Assembly: GCA_045604705.1 (NCBI GenBank) | Contig: JAZUOO010000022.1 | Location: 1-64,000, forward strand | Direction of reading: 5' to 3' | Length of the DNA: 64,000 bases | DNA from: SIG622 sp045604705 | GTDB lineage: Bacteria > Bacillota > Clostridia > Oscillospirales > CAG-382 | Notes under the pieces: generated by a model | What the model was told of the DNA's origin: nothing | Databases searched by the model: none | What the model saw: only the letters and a program-made list of their open reading frames with translations | Shown: positions 27,057-36,119 of the stretch, piece after piece | How positions within the stretch are numbered: position 1 is the stretch's first letter | Layout: the number at the start of each line of letters is the position of its first letter | Program-made: the position numbers and the translations under genes

Positions 27057-30020
27057 ATGAAAGAGACATCAGCAAATAACGGACTTCTTTTGGGAATAGA
27101 TATAGGCTCAACGACAGCAAAAATTGTCCTTGTTGAAGACGAAAAAATTGTATACAGTAAATACGAACGCCACTATTCAAAGGTACGCGAAAAGACAGCA
27201 CAGATGCTCTCGGAAATAAAACCGATAGTCGGAAACAGAACCTTTAAGGCGGCAATTTCCGGCTCCGCAGGCATGGGACTTGCACAGGTAGCAAGCATTC
27301 CCTTCGCCCAGGAGGTATTTGTCGTAGGCGAAGTGATAAGACGCAAAGAGCCTGATACCTCGGTAGTAATCGAGCTTGGTGGCGAGGATGCAAAAATTAT
27401 CTTCTTCGACGGTGCTCCCGATGAACGTATGAACGGCTCATGTGCAGGCGGTACAGGTGCATTTATAGACCAGATGGCAACACTTCTCTGCATGACCAAC
27501 GACGAAATGGACAAAGCAAGCCTTGAGCACAAAAAGCTCTACCCCATCGCCTCAAGATGCGGAGTTTTCGCAAAAACCGACATACAGCCACTTCTGAATC
27601 AGGGCGCAAGCAAAGCCGACGTTGCGGCAAGTATATATCAGGCAGTTGTAAATCAAACCATCGGCGGACTTGCCCAAGGCAGAAAAATCAAAGGCAAGGT
27701 AATGTTCCTCGGCGGTCCCCTTTTCTATTGCCTGGGACTTCGTGAAAGATTCGTTGAAACTCTCGGACTCACAGAGGAAAATGCTGTTTTCCCCGACTAT
27801 GCAATATACGCAGTCGCTCTCGGAACAGCCCTGTATGCCGGCAAAGCAGGCGAAGAAAGTACCATTGATGCCTTTATTGCCGCAATAGAGAATGCAAAGA
27901 GCTATTCCTCGGGCACGGATACACTTCCGCCACTTTTTGAAAACGAATCCGAATACAATGAATTTTCCGCACGCCACGCAAAAGCCAATGTCCAATCCAA
28001 GGATATATCGGCATACAGCGGCAATGCCTACCTCGGCATAGACTGCGGAAGCACCACAACAAAGCTGGTTCTTCTTTCCGAAAAAAACGAAATAATATAC
28101 AGCTACTACGCCTCAAACATGGGAAATCCCGTTGAGGTGGTACGGGGTGAGCTTGAAAAAATATACGCACTTTGCGAAGGCAAAATAAAAATCTGCGGAA
28201 GCGCTGTCACAGGCTACGGCGAAGAGCTTATAAAGAACGCCTTCGGGTGTGATATAGGCATAGTTGAAACCATAGCACACTATACCGCCGCAAAATACTT
28301 CTGCCCCGAGGTTGACTTCATTCTTGACATCGGCGGTCAGGACATAAAATGCTTTAAAATCAAAAACGGCGCAATAGACAGCATAATGTTAAACGAAGCC
28401 TGCTCCTCGGGTTGCGGATCATTCCTTGAAACCTTTGCAAAATCCATGGGCTACCCTATCGCAGACTTTGCCAAAAAAGGCATCTACGGCAAGCATCCCG
28501 TAAACCTCGGCTCAAGATGTACCGTATTTATGAATTCCTCCGTAAAGCAAGCTCAAAAAGACGGTGCAGGCGTTGAAGACATTTCCGCAGGTCTTTCCAT
28601 AAGCGTTGTCAAAAACGCAATATACAAGGTAATCAGAGCCGCAAGTGCAGACGAACTGGGTACAAATATCGTTGTTCAGGGCGGTACATTCTACAACGAT
28701 GCGGTGCTTCGTGCCTTTGAGCGTGAGCTCGGTAAAAACGTAATCCGTCCCGGTATTGCAGGACTCATGGGCGCATACGGTGCGGCACTGTATTCAAAGA
28801 GATGCAAAGAGTCAACCCTTATCTCAAAGGATAACCTTGCAGCCTTCTTGCACACCTCAAAATCAATGACCTGCAAGGGGTGTACCAACAACTGTCACCT
28901 GACAATAAATACCTTTGCCGACGGCAGAAAATACATATCCGGCAACAGATGCGAAAAGGGACTTGGACTTGCAAAACCTACAGCCCAAGTACCAAACCTC
29001 TACGAATTCAAGCGAAACAAGCTTCTGTCTATGCAAGGCGGTGACGGCACAAGAGGCACAATAGGACTTCCTCTAGCTCTCGGAATGTACGAGCTTCTTC
29101 CACTCTGGTACGGTATTCTCTCAAACCTCGGCTTCAAGGTTGTAATCCCGAAAATGTCCACAAGACGCACATACGAAAAAGGACAGCTTTCCATTCCGTC
29201 GGATACGGTATGCTATCCCGCAAAGCTGATGCACGGACATATAGCGGAGCTTCTCGGAGCAAAGCCCGATGCAATCTTCTACCCCTGTCTCTCATACAAC
29301 ATCGACGAAAAGGCTTCCGACAACCATTACAACTGTCCCGTTGTAGCATACTACTCCGAACTTCTTGTCGGCAATATTGAAGAGCTTCGAGAAACAAAAT
29401 TCCTGTACCCGTACCTTAACATAAACAGCAAGAAAGAGCTTGCAAAGGAACTCTCCGACTACCTTACCAAAAAACTCTGTCCCATAACCGTAAAGGAAGC
29501 CAAAAAAGCAGTTGACAAAGGCTTTAATCTCTACTATGACTACATGTACAGCGTAAAGCGTGAGGGTGAGCGTGCGCTCCAATTTGCAAAAGAAAACGGC
29601 AAGAGAGTCATGATTCTCGCAGGTCGTCCCTATCACATAGACCCGGAGATCTGCCACGGCATAGACGAGCTTGCAAAGAGTCTCGGCTTCGTGGTTGTCA
29701 GCGAGGACAGCGTATTCCACCTTGCAGAGCCTGTTCGCGTAAATGTTCTTAATCAGTGGACATACCACGCAAGACTCTACAGAGCGGCAATGTATGCGGC
29801 AAAGAATCCCGATGCCGAGCTTGTACAGCTTGTGTCCTTCGGCTGCGGTGTTGATGCTATAACCACGGACGAAGTAAGAAGCATACTTGAAGAAAGAGGC
29901 AAATTCTACACCCAGATAAAAATAGATGAGATAACCAACCTCGGTGCCGTAAAAATAAGGCTGAGAAGTCTTATCGGAGCAATAGACGAAAAGAAAGAAA
30001 AGGAGAGCAGCTTGTCATGA
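27057..30020 (+). CDS. Acyl-CoA dehydratase activase with two BcrAD/BadFG domains plus DUF2229
   Basis: About 987 residues. Two ASKHA-fold activator domains are fused in tandem. The first begins LGIDIGSTTAKIVLVEDE, with ELGGEDAKI and NGSCAGGTGAFIDQM. The second begins LGIDCGSTTTKLVLLSE (about residue 325), with DIGGQDIKC and NEACSSGCGSFLETFA. In activases of this family the Cys of these loops bind a 4Fe-4S cluster shared at the dimer interface and ATP hydrolysis drives electron transfer to a dehydratase. The last third is a DUF2229-type domain (CKGCTNNCHLTINTF; FYPCLSYN). The first ATG at 27057 is chosen; a GTG at 27039 is in frame but overlaps the AAAGGTGG site. It overlaps the next gene by four bases. 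The substrate is unknown; these long proteins are not tied to a known fermentation pathway. Confidence 0.88.
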   Translation: MKETSANNGLLLGIDIGSTTAKIVLVEDEKIVYSKYERHYSKVREKTAQMLSEIKPIVGNRTFKAAISGSAGMGLAQVASIPFAQEVFVVGEVIRRKEPDTSVVIELGGEDAKIIFFDGAPDERMNGSCAGGTGAFIDQMATLLCMTNDEMDKASLEHKKLYPIASRCGVFAKTDIQPLLNQGASKADVAASIYQAVVNQTIGGLAQGRKIKGKVMFLGGPLFYCLGLRERFVETLGLTEENAVFPDYAIYAVALGTALYAGKAGEESTIDAFIAAIENAKSYSSGTDTLPPLFENESEYNEFSARHAKANVQSKDISAYSGNAYLGIDCGSTTTKLVLLSEKNEIIYSYYASNMGNPVEVVRGELEKIYALCEGKIKICGSAVTGYGEELIKNAFGCDIGIVETIAHYTAAKYFCPEVDFILDIGGQDIKCFKIKNGAIDSIMLNEACSSGCGSFLETFAKSMGYPIADFAKKGIYGKHPVNLGSRCTVFMNSSVKQAQKDGAGVEDISAGLSISVVKNAIYKVIRAASADELGTNIVVQGGTFYNDAVLRAFERELGKNVIRPGIAGLMGAYGAALYSKRCKESTLISKDNLAAFLHTSKSMTCKGCTNNCHLTINTFADGRKYISGNRCEKGLGLAKPTAQVPNLYEFKRNKLLSMQGGDGTRGTIGLPLALGMYELLPLWYGILSNLGFKVVIPKMSTRRTYEKGQLSIPSDTVCYPAKLMHGHIAELLGAKPDAIFYPCLSYNIDEKASDNHYNCPVVAYYSELLVGNIEELRETKFLYPYLNINSKKELAKELSDYLTKKLCPITVKEAKKAVDKGFNLYYDYMYSVKREGERALQFAKENGKRVMILAGRPYHIDPEICHGIDELAKSLGFVVVSEDSVFHLAEPVRVNVLNQWTYHARLYRAAMYAAKNPDAELVQLVSFGCGVDAITTDEVRSILEERGKFYTQIKIDEITNLGAVKIRLRSLIGAIDEKKEKESSLS

Positions 30021-31315
30021 CGGGAAATTATGTTGAATTCACCGAACAAATGAAAAAAGAATACACCGTACTTATCCCTAATATGCTCCCCATGCATTTC
30101 AAGATGATAATGCGTGTTATGAAAAACTACGGCTACAAAATGGAGCTTCTCGAAACCGAGGGCAAGCATATAGCAGAAAAGGGACTCCGATATGTACATA
30201 ACGACACCTGCTATCCCGCAATCCTTGTTATAGGTCAGTTCCTTGATGCTGTTGAAAGCGGAAAATACGATCCCCACAAGGTTGCGCTTATCCTCTTTCA
30301 GACAGGTGGCGGATGCAGAGCCTCAAACTACGTATCACTCCTCAGAAAAGCCCTTGCAAAAGCAGGCTACGGATATGTCCCGGTTATCGGCTTCAGCTTC
30401 GGCAACATCGAAAAGCACTCCGGCTGGAAGATAACGGTTCCGATTTATCTCAAGCTCTTCCACGCACTGCTTTATGCGGATCTTTTAATGAATCTTCAGA
30501 ATCAGTGTAAGGTCTACGAAAAAAATCCGGGAGATACGGACATGGTCTGCGAAAAATGGCTTGCAAGGCTGACATCACAGGATAAAGCCCTGTCCCTCTC
30601 AGGTGGTAAAAAAGCAAGAGAGCTTTACCACAGGATTCTGGATGACTTTGCCGCAATAGAAAAGGTACAAAAGCCAAAGCTCAAGGTAGGAATTGTGGGC
30701 GAGATTTTCGTAAAATATTCTCCTCTGGGCAATAACAATCTTGCGGATTTTCTTGTAAAGAACGGTGCAGAGCCCGTAATTCCCGGATTTATCGACTTTC
30801 TGCTTTACTGTATCTACAACGTAGTTCTCGACAAAAAGCTCTACGGCTTCAAATCACCGATTTATACTGCATACAATCTTGTATATAAAGTAATTCTCAA
30901 AAAGCAAAAAGAGCTAATAGAAGCCATCCGTGAACACGGAAGCTTTGATGCTCCCACTCCCTTTGATGTGACTCTTACCCTTGCAAAAGGCATAATCAGC
31001 TTCGGCACAAAAATGGGTGAGGGCTGGCTGTTGACATCGGAAATGGTGGAGCTTTACCACAGCGGTGCAAAAAACATCGTGTGTACCCAGCCCTTCGGAT
31101 GCCTCCCCAACCACATCTGCGGCAAAGGAATGATGAAGCCTCTTAAAGAAAAATACCCGGATATAAACATTGTCGCAATAGACTACGATGCAGGCGCAAC
31201 GGCAGTAAACCAGGAGAACAGAATACGCCTTATGCTCTCCAACGCAAGGCTCGTAGCCGAAGAAGCACCCGAAGCCAATACCGCAAGCCACGAAAAAGAA
31301 GCAGTAACGGCATAA
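30017..31315 (+). CDS. 2-hydroxyacyl-CoA dehydratase D-component-like protein
   Basis: A 432-residue cytosolic protein of the HgdB/HgdC-associated group (CoA-substrate-specific activase, C-terminal part). Cys residues suited to cluster binding occur in NDTCYPAILVIGQF, GGGCRASNY and QPFGCLPNHICGKGM. In many Clostridia the upstream protein and this one are fused as a single chain of about 1400 residues; here they are separate, with an ATGA overlap and presumably equal synthesis. The pair probably forms an ATP-driven low-potential electron donor and acceptor system. The dehydration substrate cannot be read from sequence. It ends before a strong bidirectional terminator. Confidence 0.85.
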   Translation: MTGNYVEFTEQMKKEYTVLIPNMLPMHFKMIMRVMKNYGYKMELLETEGKHIAEKGLRYVHNDTCYPAILVIGQFLDAVESGKYDPHKVALILFQTGGGCRASNYVSLLRKALAKAGYGYVPVIGFSFGNIEKHSGWKITVPIYLKLFHALLYADLLMNLQNQCKVYEKNPGDTDMVCEKWLARLTSQDKALSLSGGKKARELYHRILDDFAAIEKVQKPKLKVGIVGEIFVKYSPLGNNNLADFLVKNGAEPVIPGFIDFLLYCIYNVVLDKKLYGFKSPIYTAYNLVYKVILKKQKELIEAIREHGSFDAPTPFDVTLTLAKGIISFGTKMGEGWLLTSEMVELYHSGAKNIVCTQPFGCLPNHICGKGMMKPLKEKYPDINIVAIDYDAGATAVNQENRIRLMLSNARLVAEEAPEANTASHEKEAVTA

Positions 31316-31333
31316 ATTCCAATAAAAATAACG

Positions 31334-31372
31334 ACTCCCTGCAAGGCACAGAGCTCGGCAGGGAGTTTTCGT
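31334..31372. terminator. Bidirectional terminator between convergent units
   Basis: ACTCCCTGC (31334-31342) pairs perfectly with GCAGGGAGT (31358-31366). TTTTCGTTGTTAT follows on the plus strand, and a T-rich flank (CGTTATTTTTATT) follows on the minus strand. It ends both the dehydratase pair and the glycogen operon. Confidence 0.8.
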
Positions 31373-31386
31373 TGTTATATTAAGTA

Positions 31387-31482
31387 TTAACCGATAAATG
31401 TAGGAATTGTAATACTGAGCACAGATACAATCATAAGTGCTGCAAGAACCCAGCATACTATTTTGACCGTTTTCTTGTTCAT
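31387..31482 (-). CDS. 31-residue single-helix membrane peptide
   Basis: This small frame starts MNKKTVKIVCWVLAALMIVS and continues through a Val/Leu/Ile helix to FIG. A perfect AAGGAGG site lies eight bases before the ATG, the stop is 15 bases before the operon terminator, and the start is 15 bases after the glycosidase stop. The basic N-terminus plus one hydrophobic helix predicts an inner-membrane peptide with the N-terminus inside. Function unknown. The spacing says it is translated from the glycogen operon mRNA. Confidence 0.7.
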   Translation of the reverse strand: MNKKTVKIVCWVLAALMIVSVLSITIPTFIG

Positions 31483-31497
31483 TGCAATAATCCTCCT

Positions 31498-33456
31498 TTA
31501 TTTTTCCCTTTTTAGTATTTTTACACTACCGGAAGGAATCTCACATTTGCCCTTTTCAATCTCCTGTGTCAGAAGATTTCTGTACTTGAGCTTCAGTTCC
31601 TTGATAACATCCTTGTCCGATACATTAGCCATAACAAGAATTTCGTCCTTTTTATTATACCTCTTGTAGGATACAAATCCGTCGGAAGCCTCCGTAAAAA
31701 CAAAGTCACCCTCACGGAAAAGCTCTTCATTACGCCTTATCCGTCCGAGCAGTACATAATATTCAAGAAGCTCCTTTTCTTGTCTGTGCCACGGATACGG
31801 AAACCTGCAAAAAGGATCTCCGTAGCCCTCAAGCCCCGCTTCATCCCCGTAAAAGACAGACGGAGTTCCGAACAAGGTATACTGCAAAGCCGCACAGACC
31901 TTCAGCATTCTTATGCCCTTGCTTCTCTGTTCCGTCGTCATACGCTTAACCGACAGCTGCTTATTTGTATATCCGTCGGGCAAATCTCCCGAAAGTACCG
32001 TCAATATCCTGTCTGTATCATGCGTCCCCAGGATATTCATAAGTACGTCCGAGCACTGCTTAGGATAGCTTGCATAAAGCTCTGTTATCACATTATAGAA
32101 AAACTCAACATTCCCGTTTCTGACAAGCGCAATAACGGCATTCTTCATCGGATAATTCATAACGCTGTCAAGCTGCGAGCCTCTGAAGTACTTTCTTCTT
32201 TTGCTGTACGAAATCTTGTCCGCAGCGTTTTCCCAAACCTCACCTATAATAAATCCGTCACTGTTTTTGCTGCGAACAACGCTGCGCAGATTATCAAGAA
32301 ATTCTTCGGGAAGCTCATCCGCAACGTCAAGTCTTATACCGCCGATGCCCATATCAAGATACTTTTCAAGAACACCGCCCTTACCAAGAAAGTAATCTGT
32401 GCACTTTTCATTATCCAAATTCAACTTGGGAAGAACCTCAATGTCCCACCAGCTCTTGTATTTGCCGCCCTCTTCAAAGGTATACCAGTCACGATAGGGA
32501 GAATCCTCGTTACCATACGCACCAACGCTGTCATATCTGCCATATTTGTTAAAATACAGACTGTCATCACCGGTGTGATTAAAAACACCGTCAAGGATTA
32601 CTTTTATATTCTTTTTTTCGGCCTTCTTTATAAGCTCCCGAAGTGCATCATCACCGCCGAACATCTCATCAACGGTCATATAGTCGCCGGTATCATATTT
32701 GTGGTTGGAGTACGCCTTAAATATCGGACTAAGATATATACATCCCACACCGAGAGCTTCAAGATAATCAAGCTTTTCCGCGACCCCGTAAAGCGTACCG
32801 CCGAAAAACACATTGTTCTCAACAAACGCCCCCGGATATTCACCGTACTGCGGAATACCGTTTTCCCAGTCGGGATTTGCAACAGCCGTCTTTGACACCG
32901 GAACAGCCTTTGAACCCTTGTTGAACCTGTCCACAAAAACGTGGTACATGATATTCCCTTTGAACCATTCCGGAGTTTCAAACTTCTTATCATAAACAAG
33001 AAGCCTGAACCGACGATCCTCAAGGTCCTCGCAAAGCTCAAAGTCCGCATTATTGACACTGCTCGTATAAAGTGTAAAGCTGCCGAAGCAGATTTCAAAG
33101 TGATAGTAATATAATCCGTTTGTAAGCTTCTCCGGAAGCTGTGACATCGGAATCTCACAGAAAAATGTGTCCGTCACAAAATCCGAAGACAACGCCAGCT
33201 CATATTCACAGGTATCACCGAAATCCCTTGAAAAACAAAGCTTTACACAACAAGCCCCTGCCCTTCTGGGAATCTCAATTTCAAACCTCAGTTTATCTTT
33301 TGCCGACGGCTCGGGAACAGCCCCAAACCTCGAAAAGTCAATCTTTCCTAATTTCTTATATACCCGAACCGCAGGCTCCGAGCCAAGAATCCCGCACCGC
33401 TGAACCTTGCCCAGAATCCCGAGTCCCAACAAATTATCTCTTATACTGTTTTGCAT
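31498..33456 (-). CDS. GH13 alpha-glucan hydrolase (neopullulanase/maltogenic-amylase type)
   Basis: A 652-residue retaining alpha-glycosidase. An N-terminal beta-sandwich (about 45-150, CBM34-like) precedes the barrel. The four GH13 regions are visible: DGVFNH (289-294), GGIRLDVAD with nucleophile Asp377, GEVWE with acid/base Glu406, and GTHDTD with Asp480. The WFKGNIMYHVFVDRF entry and the GYGDPFCRFPYPW loop are typical of cyclomaltodextrinase/neopullulanase enzymes. There is no signal peptide, so it acts inside the cell on maltodextrins, fitting its place at the end of the glycogen operon. The frame begins at the ATG at 33456; there is no strong ribosome site and the exact start is uncertain. 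Confidence 0.9.
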   Translation of the reverse strand: MQNSIRDNLLGLGILGKVQRCGILGSEPAVRVYKKLGKIDFSRFGAVPEPSAKDKLRFEIEIPRRAGACCVKLCFSRDFGDTCEYELALSSDFVTDTFFCEIPMSQLPEKLTNGLYYYHFEICFGSFTLYTSSVNNADFELCEDLEDRRFRLLVYDKKFETPEWFKGNIMYHVFVDRFNKGSKAVPVSKTAVANPDWENGIPQYGEYPGAFVENNVFFGGTLYGVAEKLDYLEALGVGCIYLSPIFKAYSNHKYDTGDYMTVDEMFGGDDALRELIKKAEKKNIKVILDGVFNHTGDDSLYFNKYGRYDSVGAYGNEDSPYRDWYTFEEGGKYKSWWDIEVLPKLNLDNEKCTDYFLGKGGVLEKYLDMGIGGIRLDVADELPEEFLDNLRSVVRSKNSDGFIIGEVWENAADKISYSKRRKYFRGSQLDSVMNYPMKNAVIALVRNGNVEFFYNVITELYASYPKQCSDVLMNILGTHDTDRILTVLSGDLPDGYTNKQLSVKRMTTEQRSKGIRMLKVCAALQYTLFGTPSVFYGDEAGLEGYGDPFCRFPYPWHRQEKELLEYYVLLGRIRRNEELFREGDFVFTEASDGFVSYKRYNKKDEILVMANVSDKDVIKELKLKYRNLLTQEIEKGKCEIPSGSVKILKREK

Positions 33457-33496
33457 AACTCCAAAATATATCTTCTAATAAAATCAATCTTATAAT

Positions 33497-33577
33497 AATG
33501 AAGATTCCCGCAATCAAAGCCCGCAAATTAAGCCAACCCTTCAAGCGGGAATCAACCTCAATTGTGAATTGTGAATT
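33497..33577 (+). repeat. Hairpin repeat, copy B
   Basis: AATGAA (33497-33502), stem GATTCCCGC (33503-33511) / GCGGGAATC (33545-33553), then AACCTCAATT (33554-33563) and GTGAATT units. It lies in the gap between glgP and the GH13 gene. Confidence 0.75.
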
Positions 33578-33582
33578 CCAAC

Positions 33583-36003
33583 TCAGATTTTCTTCAGCTT
33601 CCAGATATTATCTGCATATTCTTCTATGCTTCTGTCCGCCGCAAACTTACCTGCCGCCGCAATATTAATAAGCGACATTCTGTTCCATTCCTCGGGCTTC
33701 TTGTAAACTGCAAGCGATTTCTCATGTGCCTGTCTGTAAGACTCAAAGTCCGCAAGACACATATAAGGGTCTGCAACTCCGTGTCCCTGAAGAAGATAAG
33801 AACTTATATCCCTGAAGCTCTCTCCCGCAAAACCGATACCGAGAGCATCAACAGCACGTCTGAGTCTTTCATTACCCGTATAGAACATGGTAGACTGATA
33901 ACCGGAGAGCCACATCTGTTCAACCTCGTTGCAGGTAAGCCCGAAGATAAACATATTCTCATCACCTGTCTCGGCAACCATCTCAACATTTGCACCGTCA
34001 TAGGTACCGATGGTAAGAGCACCGTTTATCATCATCTTCATGCATCCCGTACCGCTGGCCTCCTTGCCGGCAAGTGAAATCTGCTCGGAAATTTCCGCCG
34101 AGGGAATAAGTGCCTCTGCAAGACTTACGTTATAGTCCTCAAGGAACACAACTCTGAGCTTTTCACGAATTACGGGATCTCTTTCAATGTCCTTTGAAAG
34201 CATACAAATGAGCTTTATAATATTCTTCGCCATAGTATATCCGGGAGCAGCCTTTGCACCGAAAATAAAGGTCTGCGGCTGAATGTCAAGATTGGGATTT
34301 TCACGAAGCTCATTGTATATCGAAATAATATTAAGAGCATTAAGCAGCTGTCTCTTATACTCGTGAAGTCTCTTTACCTGAACATCATAAAGTGAATTCG
34401 GGTCTATTTTCACGCCCGTCTTGTCAAAGAGATAGTTAGAGAATGCAATTTTATTATTCTTCTTAATGTCACCGAGCTTTGTAAGAATACTCTTATCGTC
34501 GGCAAACTTCTTAAACTCAGATAGAGTTTCCGGATGCTTTCTGTAGTCGGTGCCGATAGTCTCATCAAGAAGTCCCGCAAGTCCGGGATTAGAATAACAA
34601 AGCCACCTTCTGTGAGCGACACCGTTTGTAACATTGGTGAACTTTTCCGGATACATTCTGTAGAAGTCCTTAAATACAGTCTCCTTAAGAATATCCGAAT
34701 GAAGTGCAGAAACACCGTTTACAGTGTGAGAACCGATAACAGAAAGATTAGCCATTCTCACCTGATTGTAGCCGATAACAGCCATGTTTGAAATTCTGTT
34801 CCAGTTTCCGGGGAATACATTCCATGCAGCTCTGCAGAATCTCTCGTTGATTTCCTTAACTATCATATGAATTCTCGGGAGCTTAAGACGGAACAAATCC
34901 TCATTCCATGTTTCAAGAGCTTCAGGCATGACAGTGTGGTTAGTATAGGAAACAGTTTTAATAACAGTATTCCATGCCTTGTCCCAATCATAGTAGTATT
35001 CATCAATGAGTATTCTCATAAGTTCGGGGATGCATAGTGCAGGATGTGTATCATTAATATGAATTGCAACCTTGTCCGAAAAATTTTCAAGTGTCTTGTA
35101 AACCGCCATGTGGTCACGCACAATGCTCTGAACCGATGCGGAAACGAGGAAGTACTGCTGTGAGAGTCTGAGAAGCTTACCCTCGTTGTGGTTGTCGGAA
35201 GGATAAAGCACTTTGGAAATAATATCCGCATTTGTGCTTTCTTTCATTGCACTGTAATACTGACCCTGGGTGAAAAGTCCCATATTGAAATTCTGAATAT
35301 CTCTCGCCTTCCAAAGTCTGAGCGTTGAAACAGCCTTGGAATCAGCACCGGAGATCATCATATCATAGGGAACGGCTTCCATTTCCTCAGCATTCTCATA
35401 ATATACTTCACATCTGCCGTTATCCCACTTTTCCTTAACATGACCGCCGAAGCGTACCTTAAAGGTTCTGTCGGTTCTGGGTACAAGCCATACCTCACCT
35501 CCGGGAAGCCATATGTCGGGAAGCTCAACCTGTATACCGTCAACTATCTTCTGCTTGAAAAGTCCGTATTCATAGCAAATTGAAAAGCCTGTTGCAGGAT
35601 AATCAAGTGACGAGAGCGAGTCCATAAAACAAGCCGCAAGTCTGCCAAGACCGCCGTTTCCGAGACCCGGATCCGGCTCCAGCTCATAAAGCTCCGAGAG
35701 ATCAAAGCCCAGCTCCGCAAGTGCCGCCCTGTAGTTTCCGTCAATACCAAGATTGCAAAGACTGTTGCGAAGCGATCTTCCGAGAAGAAACTCCATACAC
35801 ATATAATATACACGCTTGCCCTGCTTCTCGTTCACTTCATTCTTGTAATTCTTTCTCTTATCCGTCAAAATATCCTTAACGGACAGAGCCACCGCCTTGT
35901 AGACCTGTTCCTTTGTTGCCTCTGCACTGGACGTACCGAAGTATCTCGCAAGCTTTGTTTCAATTAGTTCTTTTACCTGATTTTTTTCCGGGGTGTGATT
36001 CAT
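33583..36003 (-). CDS. glgP: Glycogen/maltodextrin phosphorylase
   Basis: Releases glucose 1-phosphate from the non-reducing ends of glycogen with pyridoxal phosphate as cofactor. The 806-residue protein from ATG 36003 (MNHTPEKNQVKELI) has the family landmarks EPDPGLGNGGLGRLAACFMD, HINDTHPALCIPELMR, KRLHEYKRQLLN and the PLP site EASGTGCMKMMINGALTIG, whose Lys forms the Schiff base. Asn and Phe of the usual GTGNMKF are Cys and Met here. The 20-codon upstream extension lacks a site, while AAAGGA lies 11 bases before 36003. A long-stem hairpin lies in its leader. Confidence 0.95.
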   Translation of the reverse strand: MNHTPEKNQVKELIETKLARYFGTSSAEATKEQVYKAVALSVKDILTDKRKNYKNEVNEKQGKRVYYMCMEFLLGRSLRNSLCNLGIDGNYRAALAELGFDLSELYELEPDPGLGNGGLGRLAACFMDSLSSLDYPATGFSICYEYGLFKQKIVDGIQVELPDIWLPGGEVWLVPRTDRTFKVRFGGHVKEKWDNGRCEVYYENAEEMEAVPYDMMISGADSKAVSTLRLWKARDIQNFNMGLFTQGQYYSAMKESTNADIISKVLYPSDNHNEGKLLRLSQQYFLVSASVQSIVRDHMAVYKTLENFSDKVAIHINDTHPALCIPELMRILIDEYYYDWDKAWNTVIKTVSYTNHTVMPEALETWNEDLFRLKLPRIHMIVKEINERFCRAAWNVFPGNWNRISNMAVIGYNQVRMANLSVIGSHTVNGVSALHSDILKETVFKDFYRMYPEKFTNVTNGVAHRRWLCYSNPGLAGLLDETIGTDYRKHPETLSEFKKFADDKSILTKLGDIKKNNKIAFSNYLFDKTGVKIDPNSLYDVQVKRLHEYKRQLLNALNIISIYNELRENPNLDIQPQTFIFGAKAAPGYTMAKNIIKLICMLSKDIERDPVIREKLRVVFLEDYNVSLAEALIPSAEISEQISLAGKEASGTGCMKMMINGALTIGTYDGANVEMVAETGDENMFIFGLTCNEVEQMWLSGYQSTMFYTGNERLRRAVDALGIGFAGESFRDISSYLLQGHGVADPYMCLADFESYRQAHEKSLAVYKKPEEWNRMSLINIAAAGKFAADRSIEEYADNIWKLKKI

Positions 36004-36028
36004 AAAAATAGTATTCCTTTCACTAAAC

Positions 36029-36076
36029 AAAGACGGCAAAAACTGAAAATGTGAACCTTGCATCCTTGCCGTCCTT
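36029..36076 (-). promoter_or_regulatory. Leader hairpin before glgP
   Basis: Minus strand AAGGACGGCAA (36076-36066) and TTGCCGTCTTT (36039-36029) pair at 10 of 11 positions plus a G-T, closing a loop of about 26 bases, followed by TTTGTTTAG. The hairpin with a T-rich tail could be a terminator between glgA and glgP, an attenuator, or an mRNA-stability element that sets glgP expression separately. Confidence 0.55.
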
Positions 36077-36119
36077 GTAACATAAATTTTGTTAAATTAC
36101 AATATAATGATATATTATA

